A stretch of DNA of 64,000 nt from Chloropicon primus (taxonomy: Eukaryota; Chlorophyta; Chloropicophyceae; Chloropicales; Chloropicaceae): contig CP060765.1 of the NCBI GenBank assembly GCA_023205875.1, positions 124,001-188,000 on the forward strand, in the 5' to 3' direction. Both the position numbers and the translations under genes were made by a program. Shown in pieces: positions 9,699 through 21,498 of this stretch. Each line of letters starts with the position of its first letter. The stretch's first letter is position 1. The notes beneath the pieces are model-generated. The model saw nothing but the letters and a program-made list of their open reading frames with translations, had not been told where the DNA came from and searched no databases.

Positions 9699-11579
9699 AT
9701 GGGGTTGGGGATGGAGAGGCGGAGGGCATTGGTGTTCGTGATCGACGAGAGGCTCCCTGCGGATGTCAAGGAAGAGGCACGGGGTCGGATCGAGGAGCTC
9801 AAGCGGAGGGAGTCTCGGCATGTGATACGGTGTTGGCCCGGCGACCAAGGGAAGGTGGCCGAGGACCTCGTCGGACCGAGGCCTGCGAAGGGGAACGGCA
9901 GTCGGACCGAGGGGGAAGGTCTGGATTCTATCGCGGGCCTGGCGCAAGGCATTCGCCCGAGGGGGGGAGGCCCGGTGAAAGGAGCAGGAAAGGGGTCTGT
10001 GGTGAAGCTCGAGGGGTGTGGCGACTGCTCGCCGTCTCCGGCCGCGCGCTCTGTTGAAGTGGACGAGCTGGACTTGGTCTGGTTTGCGCACAAGGTGTCG
10101 TGCAAGGCGCCCATACCGGTCGAGGATCTCCACGCGTACACCCTGCTGAAGGAAACACGGAAGAAGTTCCCAAACTCGGTGAGACACGTTGTGACGACGC
10201 AGGAGCCCACAGAGGAGGGCCTCGCGCACTGGACGAGTCTTCTAGACTTGTCGAGGGTTCGCTTGGACTGCAGCGAGGCTTTGGACGGCCTGTTCTCGGG
10301 GCTTGCATCCGAGATCCTGTGGCGGGGAAACGGCGTGTTTAACGGGAAGGGAGGCCACCGGACAGAGGCAAAGATTGATCTGGTCAGGGTGGCAGAGCAA
10401 AGGGACGACGGGGACTCGGGCCGGAGCGAGGAAGAGGCGGGGGGGGATCAGGGGCGGTCTGCGGCGGTGAGCACCTCGATGTCTTTCGATCTTGAGGTGG
10501 TTCCCCTCGGCTGCGTTCCCTTTCACCGGTTGACGTCTATGCTTGGGCACGTGAAGGTGGTGGCAGGAGACGAGGGCATCCAAGGCTGGTTTGAAAGGAT
10601 CGGGAGTCTGCGGGCGGCCTCGGCCCCCAGCGCAAGCGCAAAGCAGGGCGGGCCTACGATGTGCATCCTTATCAATCAATCGAGCTGCGGGTCGCCGCTG
10701 GTGCTGATTCCCGCGGAGGAGAAGGGGCCTGGGGTCTTCTCGCTCATCGAGCTTGCGCCTAACCGGGGGAATCCCCTGTTGCCTCACTCCCAGCTGCTTT
10801 CGCAGAATGCGGAGGGAACCGCGCCCGTCGATACGAGCGAGGAGACCGCTCGGGAGCAGGATCTGGTTGTGGATTGCATCATCAGGAGGGAGGGGGAGAA
10901 GTCCTCTGAGTTGCACAGGAGGTGGCCAGAATTCTTCGCCCTGGCGAAGGAGGCGGGGGACAGGAGGCAGGTGGATGGGGCATCTGCGAGTGGGGGGGCT
11001 CGCCCTCCAGGCAAGAAGAAAGAGAAAATCTCTGGGAAGATGCTGCTCTTCAATTCTTACAAAGAGAAGGTTGCCGCCATCGAAAAGTATTTCAATGACG
11101 ATGGAAGCATAAAGGACTCGTCCATGCCTGTGCTTTGCCCGGGGGGCGCGAATGAAAGGAAACAACCCTCCGAGCCTGATTGCTCGGCAACGCTTTCGCC
11201 GAGATCGAAGCTGAGATCCGGGTGGGTGTACGAGAGGCGCAGGCAGTTGCAACTCGTGGCCGCCGGCACCAGCAGCAGCAGGAGGTACGATGGCCACGGG
11301 GTGAATTATTTCGTCGAAGCGAAACAGAAGGGCGAGGGTGGCGGAGTGAGCGAAAGGACGTCATCCAGACTGAAAAGAAGGAGAAAGGAGAAGGCTGTCA
11401 CGACAAACTCGAACCCAGTCTCGAAAAGGACCTTGAGGAAACCTCTCCTGGCGACGACCAGAAAGAGTGACCACGAGGCGGCGAAACCCAAGCCGGCGAA
11501 GAAGGCGTCGGAAACAGCAGCGAAAAGTCTGAAGAAAGTGAAAGTGCGGAGAACGTTGGACTATGCCGCGGCGTTGTGA
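9699..11579 (+). CDS. Unrecognised protein, 626 residues
   Basis: I do not recognise the family. Translation starts right after a leader-intron acceptor (MGLGMERRRALVFVIDERL). The N-terminal 200 residues look folded (DELDLVWFAHKVSCKAP, KFPNSVRHVVTTQEPT). The middle (about 250-400) has another compact region with SFDLEVVPLGCVPFHRL and CILINQSSCGSPLVLIP. A further short conserved-looking block is MLLFNSYKEKVAAIEKYF. The last 130 residues are basic and lysine/serine-rich, ending KVRRTLDYAAAL, and look disordered and possibly nuclear. No catalytic motif or membrane segment is visible. It reads as a nuclear or DNA-associated protein, but that is inference from composition only. Confidence 0.7.
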   Translation: MGLGMERRRALVFVIDERLPADVKEEARGRIEELKRRESRHVIRCWPGDQGKVAEDLVGPRPAKGNGSRTEGEGLDSIAGLAQGIRPRGGGPVKGAGKGSVVKLEGCGDCSPSPAARSVEVDELDLVWFAHKVSCKAPIPVEDLHAYTLLKETRKKFPNSVRHVVTTQEPTEEGLAHWTSLLDLSRVRLDCSEALDGLFSGLASEILWRGNGVFNGKGGHRTEAKIDLVRVAEQRDDGDSGRSEEEAGGDQGRSAAVSTSMSFDLEVVPLGCVPFHRLTSMLGHVKVVAGDEGIQGWFERIGSLRAASAPSASAKQGGPTMCILINQSSCGSPLVLIPAEEKGPGVFSLIELAPNRGNPLLPHSQLLSQNAEGTAPVDTSEETAREQDLVVDCIIRREGEKSSELHRRWPEFFALAKEAGDRRQVDGASASGGARPPGKKKEKISGKMLLFNSYKEKVAAIEKYFNDDGSIKDSSMPVLCPGGANERKQPSEPDCSATLSPRSKLRSGWVYERRRQLQLVAAGTSSSRRYDGHGVNYFVEAKQKGEGGGVSERTSSRLKRRRKEKAVTTNSNPVSKRTLRKPLLATTRKSDHEAAKPKPAKKASETAAKSLKKVKVRRTLDYAAAL

Positions 11580-11654
11580 GTTCCAAAAAACATTTTTAAC
11601 TGGCACCCATGTAGCACACACGCTCGTTGTTATTGCTTCTTCTTCTCGGTTTCC

Positions 11655-12962
11655 TCACTTCCTCCAGTTGTCAGAAGTCTCCCTGTCGTAGTCCTTTGGG
11701 TCTTCCCACCACGTGCAAGTCTGGTAACCCGTTCGAAGGAACTTCAAGGCAGGAGTTTCGTCTGACTTGAGACCCATCTCCTCCATCATCGTTTCCTTGG
11801 CCTCGAAAAGCGTGTAACGGTCCTCGCTGCTTCTGATGGGCCTGTACTTCCTCCCGCCAAGCTTTTCCTCCAAGAGCACCTGCCAGTCCCCAGGGTACTC
11901 CCTGTAAATGGCGCCGCTGTAATTGACCAAGTACGGAGACTCCGTGATGGTCTTCGAGTAGTCCCTCTGACGTATGAAGTAGACTGGCTTGAAGGACGAC
12001 AAGAATTCCCAGTGCATCTCTTTCGGGGGGAAGGCGATCAGCCCCAGGTCGCCCCTCAGCGTCTCAAGCTCGAGGTTCATCAAGATCACCGCAGGCTCGT
12101 TCTCTACGGGTCTCTCCCAGGTGGTCGACTTCGCTCTCGTGTCATAATAGTAGCTCCTGCCGCTCTTCTCGTCCTTGTACTCCTCCCAGCCCAGCGGAAT
12201 AGAGCCCCCTTGCTCCTCGAGCAGCGCTTCCCTCTTCTTGTTCACAAAGTCTCTGAGGTCCAGGAGCTCGGAGCAGCTCGCGTTGATGACGATGTACGTG
12301 TTCGCCTCGTCGTCCAACTCCTTGCTTTTCTGTCCTCCCTGGCCGTCCAAGAACGAGAACGCGCTCTTTACGCCCTCGATGGCGTCGGAGATGACGTCCC
12401 CCCTCCCCGTGAGGGAACCCAAGGAGATGTTCTCGTACATATCGAGCGCCTGGCCAAAAATTTTCTCCGCCCTCCGGACCTCGTTCTCGTCCGGCAGGAT
12501 GATCTTCACCTTCCTCTCGTACTCTTGCAGCACGCGGCCCAGCGCGATCGCGAACTGGACGTTGGCATCGATGTAGACGTCCGAGGAGTTCTTGTAAGCG
12601 TCCGACTCAAGGACGGGTGGGAACTCCACCTCCATCCTCGTCAAGTTATCCTTCAAGCCCAGCAGCACCGACTTGGCCATGTTGTTCACGATATCCGTGT
12701 AGTTGTCCAAAGCGATTGTCGTCGTGGACGGCATCGGCGAGCTCTCGTTCGTCTTCTGGGAACACCTCAAGGGCGCCACAACCTTCCTGGACCTTGCTGC
12801 CTCGCCACCACCGAGCACGAGGAACTTGGAGGAAACATCGTCTCTTGAGGCGGACCTCTCTCCCCTTCTCGTCGAAAGCGAGGAAAGCGCCCTTCGTGAA
12901 GGAGCTCTCGCCCTTCCAACGGAGCCGCAGCTGCACACCGACTGCCCCCTCGTCGACATCAT
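11655..12962 (-). CDS. DUF1995 protein with an inserted WW domain, probably plastid
   Basis: DUF1995 is found in plastid proteins of algae and plants, including the photosystem II assembly factor LPA3. The 435-residue ORF starts with about 75 basic, serine-rich residues, a likely transit peptide. DUF1995 begins near residue 85 (DNYTDIVNNMAKSVLLGLKD, EVEFPPVLESDAYKNSSDVY) and continues to TYIVINASCSELLDL. It is then interrupted by a WW domain (about 255-290: PLGWEEYKDEKSGRSYYYD, ending STTWERP). DUF1995 resumes with ILMNLELETLRGDLGL, FKPVYFIRQRDYSKT and YREYPGDWQVLL. The nested WW is unusual because WW domains normally bind proline-rich ligands in cytosol or nucleus. Two leader units lie upstream. 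Confidence 0.8.
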   Translation of the reverse strand: MMSTRGQSVCSCGSVGRARAPSRRALSSLSTRRGERSASRDDVSSKFLVLGGGEAARSRKVVAPLRCSQKTNESSPMPSTTTIALDNYTDIVNNMAKSVLLGLKDNLTRMEVEFPPVLESDAYKNSSDVYIDANVQFAIALGRVLQEYERKVKIILPDENEVRRAEKIFGQALDMYENISLGSLTGRGDVISDAIEGVKSAFSFLDGQGGQKSKELDDEANTYIVINASCSELLDLRDFVNKKREALLEEQGGSIPLGWEEYKDEKSGRSYYYDTRAKSTTWERPVENEPAVILMNLELETLRGDLGLIAFPPKEMHWEFLSSFKPVYFIRQRDYSKTITESPYLVNYSGAIYREYPGDWQVLLEEKLGGRKYRPIRSSEDRYTLFEAKETMMEEMGLKSDETPALKFLRTGYQTCTWWEDPKDYDRETSDNWRK

Positions 12963-13073
12963 CCCTTTCTCTCTCTCTTCGCACGACGATGAGCTTCACC
13001 TCGAGTCAGTCACTACTGGAAGATGCCGATGCGTTTTAGAACGTCTGGCAAATCCTCGTCACGACGTCGATCC

Positions 13074-13371
13074 TTTCGAGCGAGGTACCGACGGAAAGAT
13101 CACAGGACCACGCTTCTGCTTGTTTCCCTCGTCTTGGACGCCCTCGCCGTCCTCGACGCTCGTCGCGACGCGTGTCACTCACCTCTACCGAAAAAATTAA
13201 CACAATAACAGGGAGAAACTTTCAGTCAGTCCGTCGTCAAATCTTCCACAGAACGTCATTCCTTTCAAGCGAGGAGTCTTTCGAAAGCTCGAAGGACATG
13301 AATTCTGACTGCAACCATCTCGACCGTTCCGAGTGTCGTCCTCGTCCTCAAAACGTCGTCCGAAGACTCAC
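13074..13371 (-). repeat. Paired leader intron units of the DUF1995 gene
   Basis: Minus-strand cores at 13287-13263 (CTTTCGAAAGACTCC then TCGCTTGAAAGG) and 13098-13074 (CTTTCCGTCGGTACC then TCGCTCGAAAGG) are 189 bp apart. Each has a GTGAGT donor exactly 84 bp upstream (donors at 13371 and 13182). The second donor is preceded by TAGAG, so the upstream unit's acceptor and the next donor are almost fused. A further acceptor would be needed before the start at 12962 (for example CTTCCAG near 13015). Confidence 0.75.
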
Positions 13372-13573
13372 CTCTCCTCTCCACCAAGAAACGAAGATCT
13401 CTGTCCACGAATGGATAGAATTCTAACATTTCCGCGGCCCGGCGGAAAATTCCCCCCAAAAAAAATCGAAATAGGTTTCAAGGAATCGGAATCGGCACCG
13501 AGGGGAAGAGAGGGGAGGCAAAGCAAGCGCCTTGGGGGTCGATCAAGACCGATACTTGGACGAAGGGGTTCAC

Positions 13574-13781
13574 CGCTCGAAAGGTTGTCTCTTGGGCGTT
13601 CCAAAGATACCAACTTTGCTGAGGTTTCGTCACGAGAAGTGGTCTTTAGTTGACGCACAAGGTGGAGGACAAGGAAACAGAGCTGTGGAGGCAGAGAGGG
13701 GCAAAGGTTTCTTCTTGAGGGTCCATCGGGGCCAAGTTTTCCGCGAGAGTCTGCACACTTTGACAGCTTGTCTCTTGGGAG
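13574..13781 (+). repeat. Paired degenerate leader units upstream of BBS2
   Basis: Two related blocks 184 bp apart share GTTGTCTCTTGGG / CTTGTCTCTTGGG, then TTCCAAAGATACC or CTCCAAAGATACC, then AACTTTG or GACTTTG and GAGGTTTCGTC. They align loosely with the leader core (TCGAAAG...CTCTTG). ATACCAAC and ATACCGAC resemble branch points; the real BBS2 coding intron has the matching AAAGATACTGACTTT. A purine-rich segment starting CACAAGG repeats at the same period (13656 and 13842). Confidence 0.55.
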
Positions 13782-14028
13782 CTCCAAAGATACCGACTTT
13801 GTTGAGGTTTCGTCGTCGAGACTCCAGTGGTACCACTCACACACAAGGCGCGGAGGTGGAGGACAGGAGCAGGTGTGGTGGTGGTGGCAAGTTTCCTGCG
13901 CCAGCGAGGGATGGAGAGGCAGGTGGTGAGGGGAAAGGAGCAGTTGCAATCGTTCTAGGCGCGATCTTCAGAAGAATTTTTGTTCCCTCTTTCTCTCCTA
14001 CGGAGGAGGTAGCGTCCGTCTTCCCACT

Positions 14029-16222
14029 ATGTACAAGTCAGCCTTTAAGCTTTACCTCAGCGACCCCGTTCACGCGGGACAGGCCACGATAGGCTGCTTC
14101 AACGGGAGCTCCCTGTCCCTCACGTGCGTGACGAATGCAGGAAAAGTCTTCGTGCACACGCCTCAGGCGACCAACATCGATGGGGACAACCAAGTCAAGT
14201 ACCTGAACGTCAACAAGCAGATCAGCTGCATAGCGTCGGGCACGATAGATCCTATGCTGAGGAGGGACGTCCTGCTTATCGGAACGCCGAACAACCTCCT
14301 GGCATACGATGTGGAGGAGAACAGGGATCTCTTCTTCAGGGATGTGCCCGATGGAGTCACGAGCTGCCTCGTTGGAAAGCTCGGCAGCCTGAGCACCAAC
14401 TTGGCACTTATCGGAGGAAACTGCTCGGTCCAGGGCTTTGACGCCAAGGGAAGCGAGGCGTACTGGACGGTCACTGGTGACGTGGTGTCGGCCATGGCCT
14501 TTGCCAACTTCACAAACAACCCGGGCAAGGAGCTTTTGGTAGGATCCAAGGACAATGAAATCAGAATCTTTCAGAACGAGCAGGTGATAGAGGAGATCCT
14601 AGAGATAGACGAGATCACGGGCTTGTGCCCGGTGTACAGCTCCAAGGTAACTGGCCCAGAGTCCTTCCACTTGGATTGCACCAAAGATACTGACTTTTTC
14701 TTCGTCCCCGTCCTTGTTTTTGTGCTGCTCTTTCAAGTTCGGCTACGCTCTGTCGAACGGGACCATAGGAATATACAACAGCTCGAGGAGGGTGTGGAGG
14801 GTCAAGAGCCGGCACACGCCCAAGTGCATCAACAGTTTTGACCTGAATGGCGATGGGGTCCCGGAGCTCCTGAGCGGCTGGTCGAATGGCAAGTTCGAGG
14901 TGAGGTCCGAGAAGTCGGGAGAGACGCTGTTCAAGGAAAACTTCAGTGCCCCGATATCCTCGGTGCTCTGCGCGGACTTCAGGAGCAACGGGAGGGAGGA
15001 GGTCATTTGCATCACCGAGGATGGCGAGGTGAAGGGGTACTTGCAGGCCGACTCCACCATCGGGAAAACGATCGAGGACTCGAAGAAGAGCGCGGAGAGC
15101 TTGAGCCAGCTGCAGCACCTGAGGACGGAGCTGCAGCAGGAGATCAAGATGTACCAAAACGCAAACTTCCAGGCGGAGTTCTCCAATCCCGGTCAGGCCA
15201 AAGTGGACACGAAGATCTCCGTGTACATCGAAAAGATGCAGGGGGACTACTCGCTGAGGCTCGTGATCAAGTCCGCGAAGACCACGGCGATCAAGGCGGT
15301 CGTCGTGGAAGCGGATGGCATCTTTGCCAACGAAGTGACGTTCTACCCTTTCCCCGAAGAGAAGGACACTGCATTTTTCCCGGTGACTCTGATCAGCCGC
15401 ATGGCTTGCGTGATCTCCATGAAAGTTTTGCTAGGCTTCCCGCTCAGCAACTTTTACCATGCCGTGAACGCCGAAATTCATTTGGGCAAGTTCACGTCGT
15501 TCGTCCCCGCGCCTTCGGACCTCCGCAGCAACTTTCCTGCGTCTTACGTCAAGTTCAAGGTGAAGGACACGATACAAAGATTCGTCTCTTGGGTCGACGC
15601 GGCGTTCCAGACCAACCTCACGAGCACGACGAACTACAACAAGGACACCTTTGAGATGGGCTTCGTGTCCTCGATCAACAAGATGCCTTTGGTCCTCACT
15701 TTCAATGCAAACGAGTCGATCATCGTCATCTCCACCGATGACATGAGCCTGGCCGGCGAGGTCGTGCAGGACTTTGCTTCCTTCTTGGGAATATCGGAGC
15801 TGGAGTCAGTGAACGACTTTCCAAAGGAGATGGAAGAGTTCCAAGGCGTGCTGCAAGATGTTGAGAGCTACAACGCGGTAAGGTTGACGATATCGGCGGA
15901 TGTGGCGGACAGAACTGGGGCCATCAAGGAGCTTGTGATCAAGGGGGAGGAAGCGAGAATCCTTCAGAACATGAGCGCGGTGAGGGAGAATTATCGCCAA
16001 CTGTTTCACTTGAACAAGGACATGGTCGCCGAGCACGAGAAGAAAGCTCTTAACCACAAGGCCCTCGTGGACTCCCTGAAGAAGGTGAACAACATGATCC
16101 AAAAAGCATCAAACCTTCGCGTGGGCAAGGCCAAGTCCGCGCTAGTCACCTCCTGCAGGGCAGCCATCAAGGCGAACAACATGAGAACGCTCTTCAAGCT
16201 GATCAAGCAAGGGACTGCCTAA
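14029..16222 (+). CDS. BBS2: BBS2, BBSome subunit
   Basis: BBS2 is part of the BBSome, the octameric coat that carries membrane proteins in and out of cilia. Exons are 14029-14646 and 14738-16222 (about 700 residues, close to the family's usual 715). The N-terminal half is the beta-propeller (YLSDPVHAGQATIGCFNG, LLIGTPNNLLAYDVEENRD, FGYALSNGTIGIY across the splice). A coiled stretch follows near residue 320-350, then the GAE-like and platform domains, and a helical C-terminus (AEHEKKALNHKALVDSLKK). The 91-bp intron has GTAACT...TTCAAG and an ATACTGAC branch-point candidate. A fragment of the 3' coding end is copied at 60.8 kb. Presence implies ciliated cells or a retained BBSome. Confidence 0.93.
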
Positions 16223-16479
16223 AGAGGAGAGGCAGAGGCAGAGGAAAGGCAGTGCAGTAACGTGGCGGGTGGCGGGGGCAAACCAACAAGCCATATAGAT
16301 GTAACATAACCACAGAGCAGCGCAGAGGGCAGGCCAAAGGAAGGAGGGGAACCATCCAGTACTGGTAATGTAATGTAGAACAACAAAATTCTTGATTAAA
16401 AAAGAAAAAAGGTTTTAGGGAATTATAAGGATCATCCTCTGAAATGACGATGATCGTAGACAACTTGGTCAGAAAAGGC

Positions 16480-18326
<1,847 letters not shown>

Positions 18327-19307
18327 GTTTTACTGACTGTGGTTGGGTCGAAGAGCTTAACTTGAACGCAAAGGTTGTCGCTTGTTTGACTTGTGTCCGC
18401 TTGTCGCCAAGTGGTTCGTGAAAGTGAGCGACTTTCGTCCCTGGCGTCCTCCGTCAAATTCTTCCCCAATTCTTCCAAAAATTCCACAACGTATGGGGCC
18501 AAACCAACACGGGATTACTACTCTCCCTTGACAAAAAACAAAAACAAAAACAAAAAAAGAAAATATCAAAAAAAGTCTCAGGTTTCGTACATTCCTGTAC
18601 CAATTCCACATTAACACGAACCACAGCACTTTGTAATCCGTTGTAACCTCCTTTCTCTCTAACGGGAAAGTGGGTGAGGCGAACGTGTGCATTTACTACA
18701 CGAAAGGCCAGGTTCCCAAAAAACAAGGTCAAGGCCTGGCGGCGAGCCATGCCCTCCAGTGCAATCACCATCCTTTGCCAAGGCAAGCTTGGAACAAGCA
18801 GGAGAGTCAGCAGCATGTTCGACGGTGGAGTCAAAGAACGAAGCAACACAGAGAGAACAACAGAGAGAACACAGAGCGGCTTGGCTCCACAGAGGAGCAC
18901 AGGTTGTCAACAGGTTTCTTTTGTTTTGGAGGGAGAAATCTTTTCCCCTCCAGTTTGAATTTTCCTCCCTTGGCCGCTCGTTTGAATTTGAATTTTTTAG
19001 AAAGAATACTGCTGCTGCTCTCGGCTCTCGGCTCTCGGCTCTCTCTCGCCTCGTGTCACACGAGTCTCGTGTGTGTGTGAAAGATTCGATGAGATTCTTT
19101 GTGAAGTCTGCTTATAACGTCCGTCTTCCCTGGCTTGATGAAAGAAAATCGGTGGGGTGGCCCTCAACTCCCTTCTCCTCTCTTTCCTCTGACATGAAGG
19201 AACCCCTCTCAAACCAGCACACGTGCAGGATGGTTTGACAACAATTATTTGTTTATTAAAAGCAAAAGCCTTTTCGCACTTTTCTTTTTATCCCTTTTTG
19301 GGTTCCT
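18327..19307. other. Intergenic region upstream of beta-tubulin
   Basis: No gene supported. It should hold the beta-tubulin promoter and 5' leader (minus strand) and the lycopene cyclase 3' end. I note an A-rich CAAAAACAAAAACAAAAA tract (about 18537-18556), an AGAGAACAACAGAGAGAAC repeat near 18851 and a CTCGGCTCTCGGCTCT run near 19020. Overlapping small reading frames in all directions show no recognisable protein pattern. Confidence 0.6.
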
Positions 19308-20987
19308 TCATGGAGCTGGCCCTTCTTCTTCTTCTTCTTCTTCCCCCTGCTGCAAGGGATTGTAAGCTTTCAGGAGGTAGGCTCCCGCGGGATGAAAGAG
19401 GTGGCCCACGAGCTTTGCTTTCATGTGCACCGGGGCGACAGCGAACATGGACAAGGCAAAGAACAGGAGCTGGTTCGAGTTGAGGCTCGAGGACAGGAAC
19501 CCCTTCCACAGGCCCTCGGGGAGGGAGAAGAACGCCAGGAAGAAGTCGTTGATGCTCTTGACGTCCATCAGGGCCAGGAGCTCCATGCCAAAGATGTGAA
19601 ACGCGGCGCACTTCCTCTTCTCGTCGGACCAAAGGCTGTTCCACGCCAGGGCGGACGCCTCCTCGGTCCAGCCCGAGCCGCTCCTCCTGTCGTAGATGCC
19701 CATGACGTCCCTCGCGAATTCGGGGGCCCCCTTCAGACTCCTCGCGACGGAGTACCCGCTCGCCGGGTGAATCATGTTCGCAGTGGCCCCGTACGCCAGA
19801 GTCCTCTGGCTGGAGTCCGGCAGCGGGCCGCCCACTGGGATGTAAGACCACTCCTCGTCCAGAACCGCCTTGACCTTCACCCCCAGGGCGTTCAGCCTCG
19901 TCTCCAGCCTCCTCTTGAGCACGCTGAAAGGCACCGCGTCCTTGGCCACCAGGCAGGTCTCCTGGAAGAACGCCTTGTTGCCCCCCAGGGGCATGGCGTA
20001 AAGGAAGGAGGGGACCTCCCTCCTCGTGCCCCAGGAGGACTCCTCCTGCAGGGCCCTCGTCATGCCGGGGTGGAGAGCCTTCCCCTGCCACACGCCCGAG
20101 TGGTGCCTCCTGAAGTCCATGAAGTGCATGGCGGAGGAGTCAAAGGGGTAAGAATCCACCTCGACCTCAAAGCCGTACGCGGTCTGGGCCCCCGCATCGG
20201 GTACGCCCTTCTCGTAGTCCAAAAACGCAGTGCTCGCGGCGCCGGACGCGAGGATGGCCACGTCGCAAACGAAGCTGGCCCCGCTCTTGCAGCGCACGGT
20301 GGTCAACCCCTGGCCCTCGCCGTGGTCGATGCCCCGGACTTGCCCCTCCTCGAAGACGACCCCGGCCTCCTGGCACCGGCTCAGGAGGTGGTCCTGCAGC
20401 TTGTCCAGGTCGACCTTGGCGTACCTTCGCCCCACGTTCACAAACCCCTTCTCGCCGTCCCCAAAGTGGGAGATGGCGTCGTCGAACACCTTCTCGACGC
20501 AGCCCTCCAGGCCCAGCTCCTCGAACTCGTCCATCCACACGCCGTACGTGTTCACGAAGGGAACGTCCGGGCCGATCAGGCCGACCTTGACGGCCCCGCC
20601 CCTCTTGGCGGACTCCTCCGCGAGCGAGGACGCGAGGGCCATCCCCGCGGGGCCGCACCCCACGACCAGCACGTCCACCCCCCCGTCGCCGCCGAAGCCC
20701 TTCAGAACCGAGCCAAGCTTCCGTATTTGAGTCCTCTTGCTCGTCTTGGCCGCCTGCTTCAGCAGCCACCTCCTCTCGGTGCCCCCGCTGCGAATGAAGT
20801 CGTTCACGCCCCTGTACTCCTCGGCGTCGCCCCGGCTCGTGCCAGCCACCTCGGGCGCGGGCGACCTCCCCCCCTTCTCCGCCACCGCGCGACCGCCGAC
20901 CCGACGGCACCCCCTGCCGTGCCGCCCCACCCCGCACCACCTCGACCGCGAAGGAGCCCCTCGCGCGCACCTCCTCCCCACAGCCAT
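19308..20987 (-). CDS. Lycopene cyclase, epsilon-type most likely (plastid)
   Basis: Cyclises the ends of lycopene; an epsilon-cyclase leads to alpha-carotene and lutein. The FAD-binding motif VLVVGCGPAGMALA lies near residue 115, followed by NTYGVWMDEFEELGLEGCV, TAYGFEVEVDSYPFDSS, FMDFRR, FLYAMPLGGNKAFFQETCL, EEWSYIPVGG and ANMIHPASGYSVARSL. The wording around TAYGFEVEV and the C-terminal membrane part (LLFFALSMFAVAP) is closer to plant LCYE than to LCYB. The real ATG is at 20987 (MAVGRRCARG), because translation further upstream would need a TTG. The N-terminal 90 residues are arginine-rich (transit peptide). The C-terminus ends in a glutamate run. Two leader cores lie upstream. Confidence 0.8.
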   Translation of the reverse strand: MAVGRRCARGAPSRSRWCGVGRHGRGCRRVGGRAVAEKGGRSPAPEVAGTSRGDAEEYRGVNDFIRSGGTERRWLLKQAAKTSKRTQIRKLGSVLKGFGGDGGVDVLVVGCGPAGMALASSLAEESAKRGGAVKVGLIGPDVPFVNTYGVWMDEFEELGLEGCVEKVFDDAISHFGDGEKGFVNVGRRYAKVDLDKLQDHLLSRCQEAGVVFEEGQVRGIDHGEGQGLTTVRCKSGASFVCDVAILASGAASTAFLDYEKGVPDAGAQTAYGFEVEVDSYPFDSSAMHFMDFRRHHSGVWQGKALHPGMTRALQEESSWGTRREVPSFLYAMPLGGNKAFFQETCLVAKDAVPFSVLKRRLETRLNALGVKVKAVLDEEWSYIPVGGPLPDSSQRTLAYGATANMIHPASGYSVARSLKGAPEFARDVMGIYDRRSGSGWTEEASALAWNSLWSDEKRKCAAFHIFGMELLALMDVKSINDFFLAFFSLPEGLWKGFLSSSLNSNQLLFFALSMFAVAPVHMKAKLVGHLFHPAGAYLLKAYNPLQQGEEEEEEEGPAP

Positions 20988-21079
20988 CGTCCACACCTCC
21001 ACCTCCTGCCCCGTGCCTCTCAATCCCAAACCTCCTCCACCGGTCTCGTCACACGAATCCTCACCAGTCGGTCAAAGAT

Positions 21080-21294
21080 TTCGACCGAGGACTCGACAGA
21101 AAGAAGACTACCTGACCTTTCCGCCTCCCAGTCGACCCCCTCGCCCCCTCGCGCCCTCCTCGCGCCCTCCTCGCCCTCCTCAAGCTCCCCTCTCCCTCTC
21201 AAACTCCCCTCTCCCTGGCGACTCCCTCCGACGTTTCCCGTCCTCAAATCCTCACCTGATCACCTCCACCCTCGAGCGAGGGCTCTATCGAAAG
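21080..21294 (-). repeat. Paired leader units of the lycopene cyclase gene
   Basis: Minus-strand cores at 21294-21271 (CTTTCGATAGAGCC then CTCGCTCGAG) and 21103-21080 (CTTTCTGTCGAGTCC then TCGGTCGA) lie 191 bp apart. A GTGAGG donor candidate lies at 21363, 69 bp before the first core. ATCAG|GTGAGG at 21256/21255 could join an acceptor to a donor. A GGGGCAG acceptor candidate is about 20 bp before the ATG. Confidence 0.65.
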
Positions 21295-21498
21295 CTGGCG
21301 AGATGATCCTTCTGAATCCTTCGCCTTCTTTCCGCTCCACGCGTCCCCTTTGTCCTTCCTCACCCTCCAAAAAACCCCCTCTCGCTCCTCGACCCTCCTC
21401 TCTAGGATTCTAGGATGATTCTGGATAAGGTTCTGGCTCCTTATTGGAGGATTGGATCTCGTTGGAGGACACACTTCTCGAGGAAGAACGCGACCAAG

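Noticed and set aside
18670-19238. Small overlapping plus-strand frames upstream of beta-tubulin
   Set aside because: Three frames are open over the same stretch, none has a protein-like composition, and there is no splice or domain support.
19392-21413. 673-residue frame antisense to lycopene cyclase
   Set aside because: Low-complexity arginine/proline-rich translation produced by the GC-rich cyclase sequence; the sense protein is certain.
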